Source of the DNA: an uncultured Clostridia bacterium
GTDB taxonomy: Bacteria > Bacillota > Clostridia > TANB77 > CAG-508
Reading direction: 5' to 3'
DNA: 64,000 nucleotides
Assembly (NCBI GenBank): GCA_934129745.1
Contig: CAKOWZ010000001.1
Location: forward strand, 1-64,000
In this document: positions 24,845 through 33,000 of the stretch, in pieces
How the letters are laid out: each line of letters opens with the position of its first letter
Position numbering within the stretch: position 1 is the first letter of the stretch
Notes under the pieces: generated by a model
Told to the model about the DNA's origin: nothing
The model's database searches: none
Seen by the model: the letters and a program-made list of their open reading frames with translations, nothing else
Translations under genes and position numbers: made by a program

Positions 24845-25429
24845 ATGAAGGAAAAAAATATACAAAAGAAAAATGAAAATAATATATTCATAAGAAAAAG
24901 AATCTTACAAATTATTATAGTGATTTTTTCATTAACATTATTACTTATTACATTAATAACATTAGCATCAACAGTAAGAGCATCAAATCTGGCAATTGGA
25001 AGATATAGGTTTTATATAATGAGAACAGATTTACAACCAGAAATTGCACAATCAGGAGATTTAGTAATTGCTCATAAAACCAATCCAGGTGAAATAAAAG
25101 TAGGAGACAGCGTAGTATATGGAGATAATGATGTTTACTATTGTGATAAGATTATTGAAGTGAATAAATCTAATACAGTAAATAAAGTTATTTTAGCAGA
25201 AAAAGATGGTGTTAAATATCAATTTAATGAATCTGATATATCTGGAAAAGTTGTAAAAAGATTTTATAAATTAGGTAATATAATAGCATTTTTGAAAACT
25301 CCAGTTGGAATTGTATTTTTCATGTTATTCTTAATTTGTTTGTTTGCTTTATTGAAAATTTTAGTTAATTATTATGATAATGATGAAATTAATGATAAAG
25401 TAAAAACAAATGATGAAATTGAAAAATAG
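24845..25429 (+). CDS. Signal peptidase I-like (S26B/SipW type) protein lacking catalytic Ser and His
   Basis: 194 aa, membrane helices at about 20-42 and 150-172. It aligns along its whole length with the SipW-type peptidase at 27043: YRFYIMRTDLQPEI corresponds to YRMYLIMSGSMEPTI, so the catalytic Ser (Ser117 there) is Asp62 here; the HRII motif is DKII, so His153 becomes Asp101; only the later Asp (Asp121) is kept. It is therefore probably not a protease. Placed between two TasA-like genes, it could be a scaffold, chaperone or subunit selector for the active peptidase. Start fixed by CGAAAGGAAAAA before ATG 24845. Confidence 0.72.
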   Translation: MKEKNIQKKNENNIFIRKRILQIIIVIFSLTLLLITLITLASTVRASNLAIGRYRFYIMRTDLQPEIAQSGDLVIAHKTNPGEIKVGDSVVYGDNDVYYCDKIIEVNKSNTVNKVILAEKDGVKYQFNESDISGKVVKRFYKLGNIIAFLKTPVGIVFFMLFLICLFALLKILVNYYDNDEINDKVKTNDEIEK

Positions 25430-25512
25430 AAATTTAATTATGATAATACTTAAAATATGTATAATATTTTAATATTATAAATATTCAAAAGACGAAAGGG
25501 GGGAAACTAAAG

Positions 25513-26061
25513 ATGGAAAATAAGAAAAAAAATACAGGTGCAATAGCATTAGTAGTTTTATTATTGATAGTTACTATAGCTTCTTTAGTTTTAGCTACAT
25601 ATGCTTGGGCTAAATATACAACAACAACTTCAGGAGAAACAACAGCAGTTGTTGCAAAATGGAATGTTTCTGGAAGTTCAAGTGATTTAACTTGGTCTAA
25701 AACATTTACACACGTTGTTGCTGAAAGATTAGCTCCAGGAACAAATGGAACTATTCCAGTTGAATTTGGTATAAATGATACAGAAGTTGATGTTGATTAT
25801 GTTATAACACTAGTAAGTGCTACAAACAAACCAACAAACTTAAAATTCTATACTGATTCTACTAAAACAAAAGAAATCACTGTAGGTGGAACAGCTTATT
25901 CAGGACAAATAGCTCATGGTGGTGAAAAATTCACAGGAGCAATTTACTGGGATTGGCCATATGAATCTGGTGATGATGCAACAGATACAACAGAAGGTAC
26001 AGCTGCAAAAACTATGACAGTATCAATCAAAATAGATGCTACTCAAGTTAAACCAGAATAA
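25513..26061 (+). CDS. TasA/camelysin-like secreted surface subunit, copy 2
   Basis: 182 aa, closely similar to the 23866 product including signal segment (ATYAWAKYT), AVVAKWNV, LTWSKTFTHVVAERLAPGTNGTIPV and YWDWPYES. The duplication extends upstream: TCAAAAGACGAAAGGGGGG matches TCAAAAGATGAGAAGGGGG before copy 1, and the downstream hairpin element is also shared. Differences cluster in surface loops (for example KTKEIT versus KKTPVS), as expected of subunits with distinct positions in a polymer. GGGGGG ribosome-binding site 10-15 nt before ATG. Confidence 0.75.
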   Translation: MENKKKNTGAIALVVLLLIVTIASLVLATYAWAKYTTTTSGETTAVVAKWNVSGSSSDLTWSKTFTHVVAERLAPGTNGTIPVEFGINDTEVDVDYVITLVSATNKPTNLKFYTDSTKTKEITVGGTAYSGQIAHGGEKFTGAIYWDWPYESGDDATDTTEGTAAKTMTVSIKIDATQVKPE

Positions 26062-26083
26062 TAATAAAGTTCTAATAAAGAGC

Positions 26084-26153
26084 CATGGGGGATTAGCCCT
26101 CATGAAAGAATATATGAAAGATAATATATTCTTTCATGAAGGCTAATTTTTTT
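26084..26153 (+). terminator. Two-hairpin terminator/attenuator after TasA-like copy 2
   Basis: Hairpin 1: CATGGGGG-ATTAG-CCCTCATG (26084-26104), where a G-U pair replaces the A-U of copy 1, which supports RNA folding. Hairpin 2: 24-bp stem (26092-26115 with 26124-26147, one mismatch) followed by seven T residues. This copy looks like an efficient terminator. Confidence 0.75.
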
Positions 26154-26190
26154 AGTTTGAAAATTTTATCAAAAGAAAAGAGGGGAAAAA

Positions 26191-26991
26191 ATGAAAAATA
26201 CAGAAGAAAAAAAGAATGCAATTAGTGAAAAAGAAATGTATAGTGAAGGATATAATGAAAATTATAATTCAGTTAAGGTTGAAAAAAATATAATAGTTGT
26301 ATTAATAATATTAACATTAATTTTAATGTGGTTTTCGACATTTTTTATACATGATATTATTGAAAAAGGAACATTGAAAGATACGAAATCTGTTGCAATA
26401 ATTGAAAATGGAAAAAATGATAATGATAAAAAAAATAATAATGATAATAGCAATAATGATAACAATAATGATAGCAATAATAATAACAATAATAATAGTA
26501 ATGGCAATAATAATTCAAATAGTGATATCAAAGATCCAGATGACAATATAGTTGATAATAATGATAGATTTAAAGTATTGGAAGGTACAAAACAATGGAG
26601 TGAATTAAAAGAATTAGATATGTTTAGTAACAGTTATTTTCCAGGTGAGAAAAAAATAGCTCCAGGTGTTAATGGTTCATATAGTTTTACAATTGAAAAT
26701 TACGCAAAATATACAATGAAATATGACATAAATTTTGTTGAAGACAATCCATATAATGTTAATATGGCATTTAAATTAAAATTAAATGGAAAATATATTG
26801 CAGGAAATGAAAATACATGGGTTATGTCTAGTGAAATTGATCAAAAAAGTGTAGAGATAAATTCAATGAAAAATGATATATATACTATTGAATGGAAATG
26901 GAAAGATTCAGAAAATGATACTAAAATTGGTGAAACAGATGGTGCATATTACAAAATGAATGTTAGTGTACATGCTGAACAAGTTCAGTAG
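26191..26991 (+). CDS. Membrane-tethered TasA-like domain protein with poly-Asn linker
   Basis: 266 aa. A cytoplasmic N-terminus of about 31 residues, one transmembrane helix (about 32-54), an Asn/Asp/Ser-only linker (about 75-120), then a beta-rich extracellular domain (about 125-266) with IAPGVNGSYSFTIENYAKYTMKYDINF, WVMSSEI, YTIEWKWKDSEND and MNVSVHAEQVQ, the same fold signature as the neighbouring subunits (compare APGTSGTIPV and LYWEWPYE). It could anchor the fibre to the membrane. AGAGGGGAAAAA precedes the ATG. Confidence 0.72.
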   Translation: MKNTEEKKNAISEKEMYSEGYNENYNSVKVEKNIIVVLIILTLILMWFSTFFIHDIIEKGTLKDTKSVAIIENGKNDNDKKNNNDNSNNDNNNDSNNNNNNNSNGNNNSNSDIKDPDDNIVDNNDRFKVLEGTKQWSELKELDMFSNSYFPGEKKIAPGVNGSYSFTIENYAKYTMKYDINFVEDNPYNVNMAFKLKLNGKYIAGNENTWVMSSEIDQKSVEINSMKNDIYTIEWKWKDSENDTKIGETDGAYYKMNVSVHAEQVQ

Positions 26992-27042
26992 TTGGTATGT
27001 TTATAGGGATATTTAGCAAAAGATAGAAAGGAAAGTGAAAAA

Positions 27043-27744
27043 ATGAAGAAAACAAAAGAAAATGATGAAGTTAATAAGATTGAAATTGAAACAAAAAATA
27101 AGAATGAAAAATTGGCTGAAAAAATTGAAAAAGATGTTATAGAAAATATGGAAATTGATGAGATTGGTGGGGAAAAATCAGGAGAAGAAAGTAAATCAGG
27201 TGTTGAAAAAATGGAATCAAAATCAGATGAGAAAAAACCACATAAAAATAAATTTCTAAAAATACTAGGAAAAATCGTATCAGCAATCTTATGGATTGTA
27301 GTAATTCTAGCACTTGCAGTTTTAATAATGACAGTAACATCAAAAAGAACAAGCATATTTGGATATAGAATGTATTTAATAATGTCAGGAAGCATGGAAC
27401 CAACAATACATGTTAGAGATGCAATAATCACAAAAGAAATAGATACACCACAAACAGGAGATATAATCGCATTTGAAAATGGTGGAATCATTACAGTGCA
27501 CAGGATAATACAAGAATACACAGAAGGTGACAACAAATTATATCAAACAAAAGGTGATAATAATTCAGGAATAGATTCAGGACTTGTTCAAAAATCTCAA
27601 GTAAAAGGTAAAGTAATATGTAATATGCCATTACTAGGAAGAACAGTTTTATATTTGCAAAGTCATGTTGAAATATTGTTCCTTTTAATTGGTGTTATTA
27701 TTATAATTGCAATAGCAAAAATTTTAATAGGGAGGTTGATGTAA
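27043..27744 (+). CDS. sipW: SipW-type (ER-like) signal peptidase I
   Basis: 233 aa. An acidic/basic cytoplasmic extension (1-70), a membrane helix (about 75-98), the catalytic MSGSMEPTI (Ser117), TGDIIAF, VHRI with His153 replacing the Lys of ordinary bacterial enzymes, GDNNSGID with Asp172, and a C-terminal helix (about 205-230). The Ser-His type is characteristic of SipW, which processes TasA-like proteins. It is the only intact peptidase of this kind in the locus and most likely matures the subunits at 23866, 25513 and 27746. GAAAGGAAAGTG before ATG 27043. Confidence 0.88.
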   Translation: MKKTKENDEVNKIEIETKNKNEKLAEKIEKDVIENMEIDEIGGEKSGEESKSGVEKMESKSDEKKPHKNKFLKILGKIVSAILWIVVILALAVLIMTVTSKRTSIFGYRMYLIMSGSMEPTIHVRDAIITKEIDTPQTGDIIAFENGGIITVHRIIQEYTEGDNKLYQTKGDNNSGIDSGLVQKSQVKGKVICNMPLLGRTVLYLQSHVEILFLLIGVIIIIAIAKILIGRLM

Positions 27745-27745
27745 T

Positions 27746-28345
27746 TTGAAAAATACAGAAAAAAATAAAAAAATATTTCCCATAAAAGCCCAAATTATGG
27801 CCTTAATAGTAATAATCCTATTATTATTAATATTAATTTCAGGATTTGCATACGCAAAATATATTCAAACAATACAAGGAAGTGCAACAGCACAAGTTGC
27901 TAAAATGATTTGCACAATAGACGTAAAATCAAGCAGTGAAGATGAAAAAGGAAACGTTATACAACCAATAGACAAAACAGTGGTAAATCCATACTGCATT
28001 ATCACAGTAAAAGACTATTCAGGAGAATCTACAAACCCTACAGCAATAACAGAAACAGATGTAAGTTATAAAATAAGTGTAGAACCAAAAAAAGACGCAA
28101 ATGGTGAAAACACATTTGAATTACCAGAATATTATTGGTATGAAATATCATCACCAGAATCACAAACAGCAACAAAAATTGCAACATCAACAGCACTAAC
28201 ATCAAGCATTTGCTCAGACGGAGATTTCAAAAGTGGAAAAGCAGAAACAAGATATTATAAAATTGTATTTTTGAACTCTGGAGAACAAGATATTACAAGA
28301 TATGTTGACTTTAATTTAACAGCAACACAAGTGCAAAGTAACTAG
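27746..28345 (+). CDS. Third small TasA/camelysin-like secreted protein
   Basis: 199 aa. The signal segment (about 17-36) ends SGFAYAKYIQTIQGSATAQVAKM, parallel to ATYAWAKY...TTAVVAKW in the other subunits; the C-terminus DITRYVDFNLTATQVQ parallels IKIDANQVQ. Otherwise divergent. The start is TTG at 27746, one nucleotide after the sipW stop, with GGGAGG 10 nt upstream inside sipW, so it is translationally coupled to the peptidase, which suggests it is a direct substrate. Confidence 0.72.
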   Translation: MKNTEKNKKIFPIKAQIMALIVIILLLLILISGFAYAKYIQTIQGSATAQVAKMICTIDVKSSSEDEKGNVIQPIDKTVVNPYCIITVKDYSGESTNPTAITETDVSYKISVEPKKDANGENTFELPEYYWYEISSPESQTATKIATSTALTSSICSDGDFKSGKAETRYYKIVFLNSGEQDITRYVDFNLTATQVQSN

Positions 28346-28350
28346 GGTGT

Positions 28351-28408
28351 ACAATTGGGGACGCGTCCTAATTGCTCATATGAGCAATTAGGACGCGTCC
28401 CCAATTGT
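28351..28408. repeat. GGACGCGTCC palindrome family, copy 2 (perfect 58-bp palindrome)
   Basis: The left half ACAATTGGGGACGCGTCC plus TAATTGCTCAT is mirrored exactly by the right half, with no loop. It sits between convergent genes (27746 gene and the Rpn-type gene), where a bidirectional terminator is expected. Confidence 0.92.
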
Positions 28409-28455
28409 CCGCCAGATTAATTGATGTTGTATAATAACTATATATTATATTACTT

Positions 28456-29337
28456 CTACTTAAAATTATTTTTTATCTTTAAAATTTCCTCTTTACTTGT
28501 TTCAGTTACTTCTGAAATTAGTTCAATATCTAATTTTTTATTTAGCATATTTTTTATAATTTCATGTTTATTTTTTAATATTCCTTCAGAAATTCCTTCA
28601 GCACGCCCAGCTTTTCTTTCATAATCCAAAGCATCACGTTCATTTCTCTCAGCATCAGCGATTCTTTCGGCAATTTCTCTTGCTTCTTCATCATCATTAA
28701 GTAATTCTAATTTTGATTCTGCATTTTGAATAAGTTCATTATCCATATTCTTAATCTCCTCCAAATCATCATTAACAATAAAAGTCAGCCATTGCTCAAG
28801 AGCACTAGAAATATGCTTACATTTCTTCTTAAATTTAGGCAATTGAATATAATGCATTTCTAATTTATCAGTTAATACCTCAAAATTATAATCACGTCTT
28901 ATGCGTGCAATCTCATGAAATGGAGCATCTGGCTCAAGAACATTATAATCCAAAATCCAAATACAAATAGTTTTAGGAAGATCAGTATATCTCTGTTTAG
29001 CCTCCAAATCCTTAGAAGATAATCTTTCAACATAATATAAACTTCTATCAAAAGTATTATGAAGATTTTCCATTTGCATTTCAATATTGACTTTAATATT
29101 ATTATTTAAAGTTGCCAAAATATCCATTCTACTAAATTTCTTTTTTACAGCATCAGCATCAATATGAGCCTGTTTAACAGATTCGATTTTAACTATTTCA
29201 ATATTTGTTAAAATAGATTGTAAAAAACTTTTTAAAATTTCTCTACAATCAACATCACCAAAAACTCTGCTAAACATATAGTCATTTGTAGGCCTATATT
29301 TATTGTTAGTTTTATTATTTTCTTCTATAATTATCAC
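28456..29337 (-). CDS. Rpn family recombination-promoting nuclease/PD-(D/E)XK putative transposase
   Basis: About 293 aa. It contains YRPTNDYMFSRVFGD at the N-terminus, the nuclease core RMDILATLNNNIKVNIEMQM (Asp, then Glu-x-Gln), YVERLSSKDL and a C-terminal helical tail with YERKAGRAEGISEGI, all typical of this family, which is widespread in gut Clostridia and linked to RecA-independent recombination. The start is uncertain: the frame is open to ATG 29400 without a ribosome-binding site; GAGGTGATAATT is at 29327-29340, and a TTGAAA/TAGAAT promoter ends just before it, which would give an almost leaderless mRNA starting at GTG 29337. Confidence 0.85.
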   Translation of the reverse strand: MIIIEENNKTNNKYRPTNDYMFSRVFGDVDCREILKSFLQSILTNIEIVKIESVKQAHIDADAVKKKFSRMDILATLNNNIKVNIEMQMENLHNTFDRSLYYVERLSSKDLEAKQRYTDLPKTICIWILDYNVLEPDAPFHEIARIRRDYNFEVLTDKLEMHYIQLPKFKKKCKHISSALEQWLTFIVNDDLEEIKNMDNELIQNAESKLELLNDDEEAREIAERIADAERNERDALDYERKAGRAEGISEGILKNKHEIIKNMLNKKLDIELISEVTETSKEEILKIKNNFK

Positions 29338-29341
29338 CTCT

Positions 29342-29370
29342 ATTCTAGCAAAACAATAGGAAAATTTCAA
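29342..29370 (-). promoter_or_regulatory. Proximal promoter of the Rpn-type gene
   Basis: Minus-strand TTGAAA (29365-29370), 17 nt, TAGAAT (29342-29347). Transcription would begin within a few nt of the GTG at 29337. Confidence 0.5.
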
Positions 29371-29466
29371 GAAAAAATCTAAAATTTTAAAATTTGACAT
29401 AATAGATTAAAACTTAATTAGATTTAACATAATATAATTCAATATAATTCAATTTTCTCAAAAAAT

Positions 29467-29511
29467 CATTTGAAATAAAAACATTTGAAATAAAAACATT
29501 TGAAATAAATA
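29467..29511. repeat. 15-bp tandem repeat, three copies
   Basis: CATTTGAAATAAAAA occurs three times (the last ends AAATA), between the two candidate promoters of the Rpn-type gene. Confidence 0.85.
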
Positions 29512-29542
29512 TAGTTAATTAAACATCAATTAATCCCACACT

Positions 29543-29584
29543 ATTAAACCACAAAACCACCTAAATATCAACAAAAATCGTTCG
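29543..29584 (-). promoter_or_regulatory. Distal promoter of the Rpn-type gene with CGAACGATTT box
   Basis: On the minus strand CGAACGATTT (29584-29575), 3 nt, TTGATA (29571-29566), 17 nt, TTTAAT (29548-29543). Box and -35 have the same spacing as at 9651-9669, and flanking bases also agree. Confidence 0.55.
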
Positions 29585-29618
29585 TCAAATTTTGACAAAA
29601 TTCGAACAAACCAGCATA

Positions 29619-29707
29619 CAATTGGGGACGCGTCCTAACTGTTCAAATGAGCAATTGGTACGCGTCCAAAATTGTACATTTGAGCAATATGGACGCGTCC
29701 ACAATTG
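29619..29707. repeat. GGACGCGTCC palindrome family, copy 3 (three-core composite)
   Basis: Three cores (GGACGCGTCC, a mutated GGTACGCGTCC, and GGACGCGTCC) are joined by ATTTGAGCAAT-type loops and flanked by CAATTG. It lies upstream of both the Rpn-type gene and the giant gene, so it cannot be a simple terminator there. Confidence 0.85.
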
Positions 29708-29861
29708 CCCGTATGTGTTTGGCGGGTTTTGTCACAGAATTGAAATAATAAAATAAAAAATAAAGTTGAAAAATGTCATATAAATTTAACATTACTGTAT
29801 TAGCATTAGGGAAGGTATTAATATAGAGTTTTTATTGATTTTTAAGGACTTGAAAACATTA

Positions 29862-29890
29862 TTGACATGATTGTAAAATGTAAATATAAA
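29862..29890 (+). promoter_or_regulatory. Promoter of the giant surface-protein gene
   Basis: TTGACA (29862-29867), 17 nt, TATAAA (29885-29890). The leader of about 110 nt ends in a purine-rich stretch with GAGAGGAAGGAA before ATG 30007. Confidence 0.75.
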
Positions 29891-30006
29891 AGATTTGCAA
29901 TAACACCTGACATACAGAAATTCGGGCTGTAGATAGGAATTGATGGATGATGAGGTGGAGAGCAAGAGGAAGAAAAAGCTAAAGAGAAAGGGAGAGGAAG
30001 GAACGT

Positions 30007-33000
30007 ATGAGCGAAAATCAAAACAAAAGACTAAAATCAATCGCAATTGCTGTAGCAATACTTATGGGTATTGTTGCTGTTGTTTTTGGTGTTTCAAAGT
30101 TTGTTGTCACTCAAAATGATAGCAAATCATTGAATTTCGGTGAATACAGAGTCCAAGAGACCGAAGTAAAATTTGCACCAAAAGACACAACGATTGCAGA
30201 AAATGAATACACAGGTGGGGAGGTGATTGTTACAATTTCTCCAAGTGTATTGGCACAGGCAAATAATGGTAAAGCTGAAAACCAAAAAATGAAAGTGCAA
30301 TATCAAATAACTGAATTAGATGACAAAACAGGTGTTGTTGAGAGCAAATGGGTTGATTACACAGGACCATTTAGTGTTGACCACAATGTTACTATTAACA
30401 CAAGACTTGTTTCAGAATCTGACGAAAACTTTGTTGGACCAGTTACAAGCAAAGATGTAACACAAATTGCTGTTGCAAAAATTACAAGTGGAACAGGAAG
30501 TACTGCAAAAACAATATATTATAAAACACTAGAAGAAGCAATAAATGCATGTCCTGAAAACACAAGTTCTTCAGCAACAAAAATCGAAATGGTTGCAAAA
30601 ACAAAAGAAAATGTTACAATACCACAAAATAAAAATATTATATTAGATATTGCAGGATTTAATGTTAGTTCAGACACAACAAATCCAACAATAACAGTTG
30701 CTGGTAAATTTAATTTAATAAATTCAAAAAATGGAGATGATGCAGAAGCAGTATATTCTGTTAATGATGCCGCAATTAAAATAACAACCACAGGTGAATT
30801 CACACTTGGAACAAATGAGAGTGGTTCAAGTGATTTAAATGTAAGTACAACAAACCCAGTAATCAGTGGTAAAACACATGGTATTGAAATTGAAGAAAAC
30901 GGAAAATTCAATTTTTATGATGGTAAAATAATTGCACCTGCAGATGAAGATGAAACAAAATTTGGAACAAAAGCAATAAATGGAGCAAACCCTGAAAAAG
31001 AAGATTCAACAACAGGAAACAAAGATGTAACAAAAACTCCCGAAAATTATATTGTTAATATAGAAAAAGATAAAAATGGAAATGAAGTTGCTACACTAGT
31101 AAGAACATATGTAGTAACATTTGATGCAGATGGAGGAGAGACAACATTTGCAAACAAACTAGTAATAGGAAATAAAGAATATGGTGAATTACCAGTAGCA
31201 ACAAAAGAAGGATATCAATTTGTAAAATGGACAAATGGAGATCAAACAATTGAAGCTACAACAATAGTAACAACACTAAAAGATCATACATTAAAAGCAA
31301 ATTATACAGCAAACACATATAAAATATCATATAATTCAAACACAGCATCAGGAAAATTAGCAGATACAACAGCAACATATGATAAAGAAGTTCAATTACC
31401 AACAAACTCAAAAATCACATTAGCATTAGTTAAAAAAGGATATACATTTATAAACTGGAATACACAACCAGATGGAAAAGGAACAGCATATAAACCAGGA
31501 GCAACAGTTAAAAACCTAACATCAGTAAATAATGGAACAGTAACATTATATGCAATATGGGAAGATAAAACAGCACCAAGTGATACAGCACCAACAGGAA
31601 CAACAACAACAAACACAATTAAAATAACATCTAACCAAACAGATGAAGGTTCAGGAATAGATAAAACAACAATACAATATGCAATAGGAATTGACACAAA
31701 CAAAAATGGAACAATAGAAGAAAATGAATGGTCAGCATGGCAAGATTCAGACACATTTGCAAATTTAAATGCAAATACAGAATATTCAATAAAAACAAAA
31801 GCAACAGATATAGCAGGAAATGGACCAACTGTTTCACAAATAAATAAAATAAAAACAAAAAATATTGAAAATGCAACAACAGAAATACATAAAAATACAG
31901 CAGATGGAGAAAAAATTACACCTGAAACAGACCCAGAAAACAAATCAAATCCAATAAATACAAACATAAACATTACAATAAATTTACCTGAAACAGATAA
32001 ATCAAAAACAGGTAATGAAACAACAGGAACAACAACAACAGTTACAATAACAAAACCAGATGGAACAACTGAAAGCTATCCTGAAGGAACAACAAACATA
32101 GATTTAACAACAGAAACAGGAACATATGAAATAAAAATAACAACAACAGATGGAACAAACACAGTAGAAGACAAATATTATGTATTTGTTGATAAAACAG
32201 CACCAACAGTTTCACCAGTAAAATCAACAACAACAAATACAATAACAGTAACAGCAAATGCTAGTGATAAAGATAGTGGTGTTAAATCAGTAACATATAA
32301 ATTAAAAGATGAAAATGAAACTGAAATTTCAACAAATACAACAGGAAAATTCGAAAAATTAAAAGATAACACAAAATATAAAGTTGAAATAATAGTAATA
32401 GATAATGCAGGAAACACAACTACAACAACAATTGATGCAACAACAAAAGAATTAACAATTGGAAAATTAGATTTCACAGAAGTAACAAGTAAAGATGTAA
32501 TTCCAGCAATAAAAACAAACCCACAAACAAATGATGAAAAAGTTTGGACAAATGAAAATGTTAATGTAAAACTTACAAAATCATCAACAGGAACAACAAC
32601 ATATACAGTAACAAAAGTTGGTGGAACAACATCATCTGCATATTCTGCAGACACACAAATTGCAACAACAGATGGTGATTATGTTGTAACAATTACAACA
32701 ACAGATGGAACAAATACAAAAACAGAAAGCTATTATTTTAGTGTTGATAAAACGGCACCAACAGTTGCAATTAATCCAAATGGAAAAACTCAAACAATTA
32801 CAGTTGGAAATAATCAAGATAATATTACAGCAACACTTACAGCAACAGATAAATTAAGTGGTGTTGTTACAACAAAATACGCAATTTCTGAAAGCAAAAC
32901 AACAGAACCAACAAGCTGGTCAGAATTTGTTTCAGGAACAGCAGTAACACAAACAAAAACAGGTGGTGTTTACTATATTTGGACAAATGTAGTAGATAAA

